Of a stretch of DNA of 64,000 bases, positions 9,803-21,528 are shown piece by piece. Positions within the stretch are counted from its first letter, which is position 1. Every line of letters begins with the position of its first letter. This DNA is from Rutpela maculata. Its lineage: Eukaryota > Arthropoda > Insecta > Coleoptera > Cerambycidae. Location of the stretch: positions 167,709,348 to 167,773,347 of the forward strand of contig OW386289.2 of NCBI GenBank assembly GCA_936432065.2, given 5' to 3'. A program made the position numbers and the translations under genes. Below the pieces are notes generated by a model that was not told the origin of the DNA, did not search any database, and saw only the letters and a program-made list of their open reading frames with translations.

Positions 9803-11629
9803 AAAAAGCTGCACCTTTTGATTGGAATGTGCCACTTTCTGTGTTCATAGTCGATGTAACTTTCCAGATAGGGAGCCATTTCAAAATCCGTGCAGGTCAC
9901 CAAAATGGCGGCCATTAAAGATGGCCGCCATTAGCCACACTAAATTTTTTTGTATCTCATCTCCTAATGGCCCGATTTATATTTTCTTTTTTTTTGTTTG
10001 AAAGCTCTTGTAAATAGGGCACTTTTTTACCCTATACATTTATCTCTACACCTTAAAGGCTCTGTGCAATTTTCAAAAACCTGAAAATTTCACGTTTCTC
10101 ACAAATTTCATTGATAAGTAAGTTTCAATTGTGCTCAATATCCCTTTCTTTCCCCACAAAAAAGGGTTTATGTACATTGTGTTTCGTAGATGCCAAGAGA
10201 GACTTGTTTTCACAAACAATAGTGATTTTAATTATTTTGAAAACATTTATTACATTATGTAAACAAATTATTATAAACAAAAAACTACTAAATACTAAGA
10301 AATATTCATGTAAATGAACTGCTTCTATAGAGCTTTTACGACTCTAGATCACGCGCAATCATCTTTTTTATCTCACAGTTCATCCCTGGAACTAATTGTG
10401 CGGGAGCTAAGTGGCTTTTTCGGACACTCATCGTACAAGCACTTTCTATGCGCTGATTAATTCTATCGAACTTAAATAACGACAAAATAGACTTCTGGCA
10501 TATGTCAACCATCGAGTTGGCCATGGTTCAAGATATAAAAAGCAGTGAAATTATATCATCGTTACAAAGCCAATTTTTTTTGTGTGTACACATTTTGTGT
10601 TTAGATTGAATAAAATAAGATCGCCAGAAAGTGTGGGCCATCAGGGGCGCAACCAGAAAGGTCAAAGAAGTAAAAAAACGGAGTTATATAACATCATCGT
10701 TACAAACTTTTTTAAGGTTGAGCATGTTTATTTAAATGTTTTGAACACAGAAGAAAATTCCCAGAAAGAAACTCCCATCAGTAAGGCTGGCCAGAAAGAA
10801 AATGTTTAGGATTTTTTAAGAAAATTGGATTTTTTTTCGCATATTTCATCTCAGAACTCTAAACGTTACAAGTTCTGGCTCCTTTTTAAAACGTAAATAT
10901 AAGCTCCTTCAACAATAGAATAGCCTCCCCGTAAAGTTCTTAGTGTCAATAAAAGTACCATAGGCTCTTAAATATACAGGAATTTAACACTTTCGGCTAA
11001 CTTGACTTCGTGCCTCAGATGTATTGTATCATTATTACATTTCTGGCTGCGCCCCCTGACGGCCGACACTTTCTGGCGATCTTATTTTATTCATTCTAAA
11101 CATAAAATATGTACACACAAAAAAATCAGCCTTGTAACGATGACATGATTTCACTGATTTTTAAACAGTGTTCGTGACGCTCCTGACAGGAGGTGCCCCG
11201 CCAGAAGTCGATTTTATGAATCGTTGTCATCCATTAAACCATAAAAATATCTCAAAGTTCATAAAACGATGAGCTGCCGAAAAAGCCACCTAGCTCCCGC
11301 TCTATTACTTATCAATGAAAGTGAGAAAAGTGAAATTTTTAGGTTTATGAAAATTGCATAGAACCCTTAAGGTGTAGAGATAAATGTATAGGGATAGAAA
11401 AGTGCTCTATTTACAAGAGCTTTCAAATAAAAAAAAGAAAATAGAAATCGGACCATTAGGAGCTGAGATACAAAAAAATTTAATGTGGCCAATGGCGGCC
11501 ATCTTTAATGGCCGCCATTTTGGTGACCTGCACAGATTTTGAAAGTGGCTCCCTATCTGGAAAGTTACCTTTTGGCATCAACTATGACCACAGAAAGTGG
11601 CACATCCCAATCAAAAAGTGCAGCTTTTT
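9803..11629. mobile_element. 1.8-kb palindromic (foldback) element
   Basis: Arms mirror each other around about 10,860. Outer ends: AAAAAGCTGCACCTTTTGAT at the left, the complement AAAAAGTGCAGCTTTTT at the right. Inner matches include ATGGCGGCCATTAAAGATGG (about 9904) with its mirror (about 11490-11520), GGCTTTTTCGGACACTCATCG (about 10411) with its mirror near 11269-11290, and GATCGCCAGAAAGTG (10620) with its mirror near 11070-11085. No coding capacity. Target duplication not resolved. Confidence 0.75.
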
Positions 11630-11889
11630 GGCTTAGATAGCCATGTACTCGACGTACTATATCTTCTTGCATATTTTGAGAAAAATTATCATTTCATTTT
11701 CACCAATAACATTGTTAGATTATTAATATTAATAACATTCTACTTTGCACTAATTGTATATTTGTATAAATTATTTAGAGTGCACTTGTCTACCAGTTTT
11801 GTATGTCAATCTGACTGTAAACAAATTCAGTTACCAAAAGGGAATTCAATATTGTTGTATTCAATATAACATCACAAAATATCCATATT

Positions 11890-12000
11890 CTTCCAACAAA
11901 CATATTCACACCTTTTAGGGAGTTCCGAGATCTTTGTGATAGGCCTGTAGTTATTAAGATTTAGAGGATCGCCTTGTTTTGTACTTATTATATTTACTGG
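11890..12000 (-). pseudogene. LINE reverse transcriptase scrap (Jockey-like)
   Basis: Minus-strand translation gives GDPLNLNNYRPITKISELPK, the typical start of an RT domain in Jockey/CR1-type LINEs (G-D-x-x-x-x-x-N-Y-R-P-I). No more of the domain can be followed. It belongs to a different LINE type from the 9687-9802 scrap, which covers the same part of the protein. Confidence 0.6.
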
Positions 12001-12470
12001 CCATTGGTCAGTAGTTTAATACTTAAACGTGACAAGTATATTCTTGATATGATAATTTTTTTTTAGTGCATCACCTTAAGAAACACCTAATAACAGAAAA
12101 TTAGTGTTTAGAGAACTTTCTCAAGTTGTTAATAAATTTCCGCTCCATCAAGATCTGCAAAAGCTCTACACCTAAATTAAACCACTTTAAATTGTAAAGC
12201 AGGTACAAATCTGGAGCTGTACGCCTTTATTTTGCGGATAAAAGAATGCCCCAACGACAAAGTCAGCGCAATAACTCATGTTCCACATTTACGAAAAAAA
12301 GCGCAAAACTTTTAAATTAGCGGGATTTATTCAAGTAAGCAAAAGCCTTGAGCTAATTTATTGGTAAGGAGAAGTTATTATTAAGTTTGCATTATCAAGT
12401 TAGTCGTTTGTTGTCGATTGTTCTCGCGTCTGCAAGTTTGGTTAGAGAGGCTGAGTGAACGCTTTCCGTC
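12001..12470. other. No recognised feature
   Basis: AT-rich, non-coding as far as can be seen. Confidence 0.4.
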
Positions 12471-12661
12471 ATCTCTTAGTATGCATTGAGAAACATAGAA
12501 AGTCCATTAGGGCCATCCAAGAACTCACTATCGGGGAAAGAGAGTTCTGGGCCCGGTTGACGGTGCTGGTGACGTTGTACGGGATTTGCTTGATTGTTTT
12601 ATTCCCAATGATGGAAACTTTGCCGATCTTTTATATATCATGCATATTTAAAGCGCGCTAA
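12470..12661 (+). other. Open stretch, possible exon (unconfirmed)
   Basis: A 64-codon open stretch with higher GC than its surroundings: FRHLLVCIEKHRKSIRAI, then a hydrophobic run around RLTVLVTLYGICLIVLFP (about residues 35-52 of the stretch), which could be a membrane segment. A CTCTTAG acceptor-like string lies at about 12472-12478, but no good donor follows. The C-I-x-x-H-R-x-x-I pattern weakly recalls insect odorant receptors. It could equally be chance. No neighbouring exons recognised. Confidence 0.2.
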
Positions 12662-13380
12662 TACATTCTTTGGGTGTACAAGGAACGCTTTTTGTCGTTC
12701 GCTAACAGATTCTTGTAGCTAATAATAACTTATTGACTGGGAGAGTCAAGGTGCAGTTTTTGTGTAAGCGCAAGTTGGACATGCCTACCTGCAACAACTC
12801 GGCAAACATAAATTATTTAGATTAGAATCAACTATGTTCGGTAGTGGTAGAATGTTATAGTTATACAGGGTTTTCAAAATATTAATTTTCTATGTCCAAA
12901 GAAGTATGGATTTTTCTTAGGAAATATTTCCAGCAAACTAAATTTATGTACAGACTTTTACATCGTCCTTCTAAACAATATCTTAAAAATTCCCATTGAT
13001 GTGACTCGACCCTTACTAAGAATTTTACAGATTGTCAAATTTCAGAAAAAACAGTCATGTCGGGTGGTGAGTGCAAGAAAATTTTGTTTGGGGTAGAATC
13101 GATTCGATATTGATAGTAAATAATAAATAAATGTTTTTCAGTTTTTTTTGTCCAAAAATAAATTAGGCCGAAAACCGGTCTTATGGAATCAGCGTGAAGT
13201 TATCCACGAATTTCCATCCACACTTTATGACGTAGGGTAACTCTAAGGTGGGATAGATGAACGTGCCTAACTGTAATACTCATTGGTCTCTACCAAGTTT
13301 TGTGGGAGTGGGGGGCCTCTCCAAATGCAACGCTCATATGCCTCTCAAGTTGCACATGCGTGGGTGAGATCAAGCCAATT
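12662..13380. other. No recognised gene
   Basis: An ACAGGGTTTTC string near 12866 and a GGCCGAAAACCGG string near 13167 are the only repeat-like signals; the latter is shared with the MITE ending at 16358. Confidence 0.4.
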
Positions 13381-14109
13381 ACTTCCACGTCCAGTGGAAG
13401 TATAGTAACGACAAAAAAAAATTTTTAAATTTTTATTGTCCAAATAGGCTTAAAATGTCATGAAACGTCGAGATTTTAAGTTTGAGCGAAAAAAAATTTT
13501 CTGTCCGTCTATCGGTCTGTCTGTCGGTCTGTCTGTCTGTCTGTAACTTATTTTTGTGCGCACGTTTACACTGGAACCGTTTAAGATCTTGACTTGAAAT
13601 TTGGTACACATATGTACTTTAACGAAATCTAGAACTAGATTATATTTTCATCTTGTTCCGTCGAAGGGTTAGGGGGTAATTTAGGGTAAATTTGGGGTAA
13701 ATGGGTAAATCAAGCAGGTAAGAGTCCATGAAATTGGTATTTAGTATATACAAGAGAAGCTAAGGTCTCAAAAAAATTTTTGGCACTAGCCACCCCCATT
13801 ACCACCCCCACCTCCTTATTAAAGGGGATGCAAAAAAAATGTGATTTAGTTTATGTACAGGAACCAGAAACCTCAAAATATTTTTTTACTTCATTCACCC
13901 CCCCCCCCCCCACTAGCACCCCCTATCACCACCCCCACCCCACTACCGATGTGGGGTATCGTTTTATGGGTGTTTTGGGTAGAGGATTTCAAATATTATA
14001 TTATTAAAGTTCCATAAACAATTATTTTCACATACAAAGTTTTTTCGTTGTGAGTGACTTGGATAGAGAATCTGGATGTGAAAGTAGTGATTCCTTGGGC
14101 AGCGGTTTT
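13381..14109 (+). mobile_element. Family 1 asymmetric-end (Helentron/HINE-like) element, copy A
   Basis: Starts with a hairpin-forming ACTTCCACGTCCAGTGGAAG and ends with a subterminal inverted match (CTGGATG then GAAAGTAGTG in this copy) followed by TTGGGCAGCGGTTTT. A GTCT/GTCG microsatellite (about 13503-13543) and a C-rich tract (about 13897-13945) lie inside. The layout (5' terminal repeat, 3' subterminal copy, microsatellite, T-rich target) is that described for HINEs. No coding capacity. Confidence 0.65.
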
Positions 14110-15560
14110 TAAAATTCGGATGCACATTGCATGAAATAATTCATAATTGGCTTTGGCAATACAATCAGGGCATCAAATTTATGAGACATATAACTTTAAA
14201 CGGAAAGCCAGAAATAACTGTCTGAAAATAGTAAATAACACACCAGTTTCGATGAGTAAGCATAAAACAGAATATGATTCACAAAACACTCAATAATTGA
14301 TAATTGAGACTAGTACCTGCCATTCAATTACAAGACGAAACGTATCAACTCCAACATATTCTAGTGTACCACTGGTTTTTTGTGAACATCAAGTGTCTGT
14401 TTTTGCCTTCTAACAAGGATTTTTGTGTTAACTATATTCTGAATACCATGTTTTTACCCTGATACTTACTTTAAACAATTAGAGCCACACCACACATTTG
14501 ACTAATCAAAACAATCAAATAAACGTGAGAGGTTATCTTATCAATTATATCTTTTTGCTCTTTTATTCACATTACAGTGCAGTTCACTGCATCTAGGTAT
14601 AAGGGCATATAGCCGACCCTTTCAGAGCAACCACAGCACAGCTAAGGTAAGGTATATATAAATAAACGCCAAAAAAGTCAAATACCTTTGGTTTTATGGT
14701 GGTTGTGAATAAATGTAACAAATCTTAATATAGGTCAAATGGTGTCAGATAAGATCAATTGGTATTAGATAATGCCAAATGGACTTCCCATTTTTTGCGA
14801 ATTAAGAGTTGAATTCATATTTAAAGTTGTGTAGGAGCAAATGTTAATCATCCACTGCTTTTCTCATAGCCTACTTTTAGCTTCTACATAACTTTAAATA
14901 CTAATTCACAAAAAATAATTTCTATGCAGTTTTAATTGAATGGTTCAAAATAAAATACTAATTTATTGAAAAAAATAGGAAGTTTCAAAAAAATAATTTT
15001 ATATTCCTGAAATTTGGTATAGAGGTATAAAATTGCATTCTAAATAACTTTTCTTAGTGGAATTTTTTCATATTTTGAAAAATAAAGGTACTTTATTAGT
15101 GGTGATTTTTACAACTTTGCTTATAAAACACCCTGTAGAACACGAAATCAAGTCATTTTTGGTATACTTTAGTTTTACAACAAGGAGGATTCAATCCCCA
15201 AATACTATTCCAAAATTTTTGGTCCATTACACCTCTTGTTACATCTATCCTGGGACACACTGTATATTAAAATCATAGTAGTAATTGTGTCAGCACGTCT
15301 TTGTGGTGGATTATAATTGTTTTGCAGTTTTTTTATAAGATCAAATATCGTTGGGTGTACTATATGTACAATATTAAAAGTATTAGTAAAATTACTGAGT
15401 AATTGAGCACTTTACTAAGTAAATTTTCCAATGACATAACTCTGAAAATACATTTTTTTCTCAATAATGTCGGTGTAAGTAATGTTCAGGTGTAACTTTA
15501 ACATGTCGTACATTTACAGTAAAACAGTAACTTTGCTTTGAAATTTTAATGCTTTCTGTA
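14110..15560. other. Non-coding stretch with one small inverted repeat
   Basis: A short inverted repeat pairs about 14830-14860 (TATTTAAAGTTGTGTAG) with about 14882-14905 (CTACATAACTTTAAATA). ACACCCTGTAG at about 15127 and ACACACTGTATA at about 15254 are solo MITE-type ends. No gene. Confidence 0.4.
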
Positions 15561-15661
15561 CACTATAAAAGGAAAATCTTGTCTGAATAAGGGGCAATTT
15601 TCTTACACCTCGTAGTGTAACAAAATTGCCCTTTATCCAAACAGGATTTTTTTCTTATAGT
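15561..15661. repeat. Long hairpin, about 45-bp stem
   Basis: CACTATAAAAGGAAAATC with GGGGCAATTTTCTTACAC folds back across a 4-6 base loop onto GTGTAACAAAATTGCCC with ATTTTTTTCTTATAGTA. A few mismatches. Probably a tiny MITE. Confidence 0.7.
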
Positions 15662-15667
15662 AAAGGA

Positions 15668-16358
15668 GGAGGACCTATTAGGCTGGCTTTCGGCCCTTTT
15701 TATTTTTGGTCAAAAAATATCGAAAGATTTTTTTTTATCATATAGTCCAGTCAACGGAGCGCTAAAATGACCAAAATTTCTAACTTGAGTGTTAATGAAT
15801 GGATTTTGATGAAACCTTGTGCAATGTGTTTGTAATGACGTTAAAAAAGATCAGAGTAGGAAATGATCGGAAGGAGTAGAAAACACCTCTATTATCACGG
15901 GTTCCGTAACTTGTAGAATTAGGTCAAAAATGAAAAAAAAAACAATTTACCTTTTTCGGCCCAAAATAAGATGTTTTTACTCCTCTGAACTTTTTCGAAA
16001 AATGCATATTTTTCGAGATATGGCCACACGAAAGTTCCTAAAAATTGGGGAGGGAAAATGTAAAAGATGAAAAAAAAATTTGAAAAAATTCAGGTGAATG
16101 TATCTTCGAAATACAAGCCTTTTTTTATTTGCAACTTTTCTGTAAATATAGTAGTCGGGGGAAAAACAACAAAGCATGTGTACTAATGTAAACTGGTTCT
16201 TTAATAATTTAATGGGGATACATGAAGGGGGGAGGGTTGGGGGAAATTCCGTTTGGGGTGGAATATAATAGATGTTGAATATGTATGATAAAAAAAAAAT
16301 TCGAAATTTTTTGGCAAAAAATAAAAAGGGCCGAAAACCGGCCGTGTAAGCCCTCCTC
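15668..16358. mobile_element. MITE with about 55-bp inverted ends
   Basis: The left end (GAGGAGG...CTTTCGGCCCTTTTTATTTT) is mirrored at the right (AAAATAAAAAGGGCCGAAAA...CCTCCTC). The interior has no coding capacity. It abuts, and seems to have truncated, the next MITE. Confidence 0.7.
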
Positions 16359-16557
16359 GTTTACCGCCGTCGCGTGTGAAATTACACCCAATTTTAATGT
16401 AATTTTACCCGCGAAAAGAGTGTAAAATGTTTATTTAACCTATATTTTGGGTAATCCTCCATGGTAAATAAAATTTTACACTCTTTTTGAGGGTATAGTT
16501 ACATTAAAATATTACACGCAACGACGGTAAATTTACCCTCATTTTTTACAGTGTACT
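16359..16557. mobile_element. Small palindromic MITE, left tip missing
   Basis: Arms of about 75 bp (16359-16434 and 16468-16540) pair through GCGTGTGAAATTAC / GTAATATTTTAATG-type strings and AAAAGAGTGTAAAAT / ATTTTACACTCTTTT. The right side extends to TTTTTTACAGTGTA, whereas the left stops at the neighbouring element's border. Confidence 0.7.
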
Positions 16558-17460
16558 GAACCGTTCTCTCTCTTCACACCCTCTTTTTAAATTCACTCTG
16601 TACAAAGTGCGGATGTGTAAGAATCATCAGCCGTGAAGAAAACAAAATAGGACAATTTAACTGAAAAGTGACTTACTGAAAACCGAAGTAATTCTCGTGA
16701 AAGAAATTACATTAAATTGTGCGACCCTCGTTCTGTTGGCGCGACAATACTTTATTGTAATTGTGTTTCCTCTCTCCCTTACGATCTTAACTTCTGCGAC
16801 CCCTAGAGCATAGATACCGCCCTAAGAACACTATTAGAAGCCACATCTCATTCCTTATTTATTTCCAGGAGGAGATTTATGCCTCCGAAAGTCTGAAACC
16901 ATATCGGAGTGGCGTGGCAATGAAATCGGCGAGGGTGCATGCCCGGTAATGTTAGATGTTAGGGGTGGTTTCTGGAATTGTTTGGGTTTGAATGACAAAC
17001 CCTGCTGTATTGGATTACATTGCTCTGCATGACCCTTGATACGTGATTTTTGTGATTTACATACAGGGTGACATAAATACGGGGTGATAAAAATAATAGC
17101 GTGTTGACAATTTATCGGTAATCCATCTGCATTTCATTTATGTGCAAATATTCAGGCATCCCGTTGTTATGTAGGTTTATTACTCGACCAAGTCGATAAA
17201 CTAGATATGTTTAAATATAATTAATACTGAATACGAATAAAAACACAGTTTTAGTTTAAAATTTATAAGATTTGTGGGCCATCATATTAACATTATCACT
17301 TTTTTAGATTATCTAACATTAAAAATTGCATATAATGAATATGATTAACTTTCACAAGTACTTAAAATAAAAAATCCGAAAATTTCAGTATACCTTCAGA
17401 TTTCCTATACCTAACAACATTCTACTTAACTAATGGGTAATACGTACAAGTTTGAGATCA
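16558..17460. other. Stretch with a weak internal-exon candidate
   Basis: 16869-16945 is preceded by a pyrimidine-rich TTATTTATTTCCAG and followed by GTAATG, and is open in one frame (EEIYASESLKPYRSG...). This could be a 77-bp internal exon, but there is no supporting neighbour. An ACAGGGTGACAT string near 17065 is a solo MITE-type end. Confidence 0.2.
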
Positions 17461-17464
17461 TAAG

Positions 17465-17660
17465 TCTGGCAAATGTTTGCAAACATCTGGCGTACCTCAG
17501 GGCTCCATTCTTGGACCTATGTTTTGTTATAATTTTCATTAATGATACCAGTTATAAACTGATGATTTGAAAATATCCTGCCGAATTAATACGGTACCAG
17601 AATGTGAATATCTGCAAAATAACTTAACCATAAAAATAACTAGCAAAATATCCGTGTTCC
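17465..17660 (+). pseudogene. LINE reverse transcriptase scrap (motif B region)
   Basis: The translation TSGVPQGSILGPMFCYNF matches RT motif B of Jockey/CR1-type LINEs. A frameshift then leads to INDTSYKL and a DDLKI remnant at the catalytic position, followed by NTVPECEYLQNNL. Several stops and shifts. The right side is cut by the hAT MITE at 17690. Confidence 0.7.
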
Positions 17661-17689
17661 ACTGCAGGTTCATTGAGACAACTAAAAAT

Positions 17690-18744
17690 CAGAGATGGGT
17701 CAAGGAAACTTTCCATTGGAAAGTTTCCAGGAAAATTTCGGAAGTTTCCGGAACGGAGTTTTGATAAAAATGAAAGTTTCCTTTAAAATATTTGAATATT
17801 CCGAAAGTTTCCAAAATTCCGGGGAAGTTTCCAAAACTCCGGGAAAGTTTCCAAATTTTTCACGAATATTTACAGTCATTATTTACACATATTTACTCAT
17901 AAATTTGAAATTGCCGCCACGATGATCTAACATAACCTCAAACGCCAGAAATCCAGTTTTAATCTGTTGATATTTTTTAGAAATTATCAAAAATTAATCG
18001 GATGTTTGATGACGTAGAGTTTCATATGGTCACCGCTCGGATTATTACTATTGGCATTGGCACAGAATTTCTCTAATTTCGTGCTATTGGCTATGATCAA
18101 GGATGAGTTGACAGACATATGATAAGTTACGTTTATTTGTATACCCGCACTATCGCTTCCCGATGAATAATATCTAGCATTTTTTTCTGTTACATTAAAA
18201 ACGAAAATGATTAAAAAGAAATATACTTTTATTTTTTTATAAATTATAAGATATTATTTAATTTAATACATTTAGTGTTATTTTAATTAAATAATATGTA
18301 GATGTTATTTCTGTCTTGCCTTCTATATTTCCATTTCTGCACAAAATAGGAGTTACGACTTACATATGACATTATTTACATAAATTTGTAATTTTATAAT
18401 CCACATATTTATCACATTCTATAAATTATTTTATTTATATTTAATTATTTAATAATTCAAACAAAACAAATTACTGGGTAACCACCCAATTGCTCCATAT
18501 TCTTCATACAGCACAGGGCACATATAGCGGGTGTCATATAATATCAGTTATTTGGTAAAAGTCTGTAAAAGTAATGTAAATAATATATTTATATGTACTT
18601 ATTTGGTATCAAAATGAAGCTTAGATCATTACGAATCAGATTTCACCATAAAATAGACTCTGAATATTCCCAATGGAAAGTTTCCAGGAAAGCTTCCTGG
18701 AAACTTCCGGAGTAATCAAAACTCCGGGAGTTTACCCATCTCTG
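17690..18744. mobile_element. hAT-like MITE, 1.06 kb
   Basis: Ends CAGAGATGGGT (17690-17700) and its complement ACCCATCTCTG (18734-18744), flanked by a perfect 8-bp duplication CTAAAAAT (17682-17689 and 18745-18752). Near each end are iterated GGAAAGTTTCC-type strings, dense at 17708-17860 and sparser at 18665-18710; they may have been transposase binding sites. The AT-rich middle has no transposase. Confidence 0.88.
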
Positions 18745-18944
18745 CTAAAAATATTGAATAACACGTCCCATTAAACAAACTGTTCAAGTAATTACTATCT
18801 ATAAATTATCTAAGTCTGGAAATTTCAAAAAAAGTTGACTCAATTTTAGGCCGCCATATTGAGGCGGTCATTTTAAATTTATTAATTTTATTAATTTTCT
18901 TAAGGGTTTGAGGTTACCTTCTACTTGCAATTTTTCGAGTTTTT

Positions 18945-19130
18945 AGCATGTTTGGGATCCCTCAAGTTAGTGTTTTGGGTCCCTTACTCTTCATTCTTTA
19001 TACAAATGACCTTGGAAATGTGCTGAGGAAATGTAAATTCCATCTTTTCGTTGATGGCACTCTTATTTAATACGAAAATACAACCTTTAAGGAAATGACA
19101 ACTATTGTAAATTTGGAGTTAAGGCTTTTG
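18945..19130 (+). pseudogene. LINE reverse transcriptase scrap with lost catalytic site
   Basis: The translation GIPQVSVLGPLLFILYTNDL then GNVLRKCKFHLFVDGTLI is RT motif B through motif C of a Jockey/CR1-type LINE. Motif B has V where G is usual (PQGS), and the catalytic ADDT is changed to VDGT, so activity is lost. A stop follows at about 19067. Confidence 0.75.
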
Positions 19131-19404
19131 ACAATAAAAAATTAAAGTTAATAAACTAAAAGCAAATGAATTAAAATCTAAATTTAAGTTTGTACACATA
19201 TACAGTATTAAAACTATGAATATTATTCACGTTACTTATTTAGATGCTTTATATATGTATTCTATAGATATATGTCTGTTTACTATTTGTACGTTTATCA
19301 TTATTTTATGAATAGGCAATGTTACATCTTTTTAATTTTACTAAAGTATCTGTTTTGTCTTCAATCTATTTGTTTTATATTATATCTATGCTCTTTTGTA
19401 CGTA

Positions 19405-20261
19405 CACTTCTGTGCAATAAAATCCCGTACACTTGAAAAATCAAGTAATCCAGTTTTTACTAATATTAAGTGGAATTTAGATTTTTCATTATCATATAGG
19501 ATTATAAAAAAGTGACACTGATTGTGAAATGTCATAAGTAAGGTATTTGGAAAAATGTTAATGATTTAATGATTTCGATTTATAGCAAATGTAAAAATTG
19601 ACTTTGAAAAATTGTGTCCGAGATGAGGCCATACACGCTTATCCATGCCCAAACATTAACAGAAAATCGCCCGGACCTGTTCCGCGGAGGCACGTAGCGG
19701 TCGTGAAACCTGGTATTTGCAGTACGGTACACCCGAATATGTCCGTCATTACAAGACTGAAAAACTTTTTCATCGGCAAACACAACATCCAAAACTCCAA
19801 CGGGCGATAGACAAAATTTAAACAAAACAGAATGCGGGCTTGCTTATATTCTGCTCTTAATATGGTCTTCTTGGCAATTACACAGTTTTTTAATTCCGAT
19901 TTTCCTATCCTTCGGCTAGCTGTTGACCTCGATGCTGGAAAGTTTGTCATAGACACGGCGTCTACTGCTGTTTGAAATGGATTTTCCCTCAAATAGTCGA
20001 GGAGCGCTTCGTCTTGAGCGAGATTTGAACTTCTCGGTCGGCCTGAACGTCTTTTCTCTCATAACGGTACTTTTATTTAAGTGATAATGGTTAGCAACTG
20101 CTCTGATAGACCATCCCTCTGCAATTTTAGAGTGAATTAGAATTTTTTCATGTTCAGTTAATTTCGGCATTTCGAAAATATGACACTGACACTGACAAAT
20201 AAATAAAGAATGATTTAATATAACGAAAAATGGGTGTACGGGATTTTACTGCACAGAAATG
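19405..20261 (-). mobile_element. Tc1/mariner-type transposon, internally damaged
   Basis: The ends start CACTTCTGTGCA (left) and CATTTCTGTGCA (right, complement), both continuing to TAAAATCCCGTACAC, and lie between TA dinucleotides (19403-19404 and 20262-20263). This is typical of Tc1/mariner insertion. It holds a broken transposase on the minus strand. Confidence 0.85.
19580..20170 (-). pseudogene. Tc1-like transposase, frameshifted and truncated
   Basis: This enzyme would bind the element ends and cut and paste the DNA. The start at 20170 (MPKLTEHEKILIHSKIAEGW) opens an N-terminal helix-turn-helix with SIRAVANHYHLNKSTV. About 60 codons on, the reading passes to another frame (RENPFQTAVDAVSMTNFP, SELKNCVIAKKTI, FCLNFVYRPLEFW), and a second shift near 19800 leads to the catalytic segment VVFADEKVFQSC with RVYR, RFHDRYVP and GRFSVNVWAWIS. 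The D of VFADEK is the first catalytic acid. The third catalytic acid and the C-terminal half are missing; a full protein would be about 340 residues. Two frameshifts plus the deletion make it inactive. Confidence 0.85.
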
Positions 20262-21528
20262 TACGTGTGTCTACTTTTATCCTGTAATAAATATTAATAT
20301 TATTATTGTAATAAACAAATAAAACTACACTGTATAGTAATTAATATTAATAAAAACTGTTCCAAAATGACCACGTCGTACCAGAAGTACTAACATACAA
20401 AAATCGACTGTACTAGTGTTCTAACACCCATGGTAGTTATTTGGAGCATTTGATACAGTTAATAAGTTACCGTTTTGCCTTTCTTAAATTTAAAATTTAA
20501 GAATTATATTTCTCATTGTGAACTGATGCAGATAAAAAAATATTATGTTGGTTGTGTTGAAAATTTAAAGATCTTTTAAAAGATGTATCATCACTCGACC
20601 CGTGACTGTATAATTACCAATCACAATATTTTACTAATTAACAGTTAAAGGCTCTGAATTTAGTCAAAAACATTTCCACGTTTATAATAAATCGAAATAA
20701 GCGAAAGATGTATTGCCTACACTTTGTGAATTTTATACGCAAAACTTTTTTCCGTAAACATCAAAGAACTTCAGATACTGATAAGAGGAAATTAATGATA
20801 TTGTTGTCCTATCTTGAATTATTGCAACAATCCGCTAAGAAGGGAATAAATATTATAATTTTTCTCGTGAAAAATTATTTTTAGATATCAGGTCGTAGTA
20901 AAATCAATCGAAGTACAGCGTAAACACTATATAAAGCTTAATGGTTTTTAAAGAAAATTTAGCTATATGTTCCTCTCATCAAAAATGAACATTTTATTAA
21001 TATAAAAAATTAAAAAACATGCTTTTATGAGTAGCGCACTAAAAAGTTACAAATAATTGTTAGGTAATTAAATTCAAAAGCGTGGGGCGTGAGTTATAAG
21101 ATTTACTTATAATGTTACAGGTCAAGATAATAGACACGTGTTAATAAGTTAGTATCAATACATATAAATAAATCTGTCAAAGTAGTTATTCTTATAATTT
21201 TGTTTATTTTTAGAATTTCCAATATTCGGGGATTCATATAATATTACCAAAGCCTGAAAATACATTTTCAGAATTTTTGTTTGTTCATTTATCTGCCTGT
21301 GTTTCTTTGTGTCTGTTTGCATGTTCGTCCGATTGAACTCGAGAACAACTTAACCTATTTTGATGAAATAATTATATTCGCATAGACAAGTAGGGAAATG
21401 ATGGGAAAGTGGGGGAATGCGGTGAAAAAGTGGGACATGGTGGTGAGAAAGTAGGGCAGGATGGTAGGCAGTGGGGAAGACGGTGGGAAAACGACATTTC
21501 AAGACCGAAATTGAATAATTATATTAAT
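20262..21528. other. Non-coding stretch with a G-rich tract
   Basis: AT-rich without a gene. 21391-21490 is unusually purine-rich, with repeats of GGTGGGAAA/GTGGGG type. CTGTTTGCATGTTCGTCCG (about 21315) recalls the microsatellite side of the short elements. Confidence 0.4.

Noticed and set aside
19598..19810. Plus-strand frame within the Tc1 element
   Set aside because: Antisense of the transposase catalytic segment.
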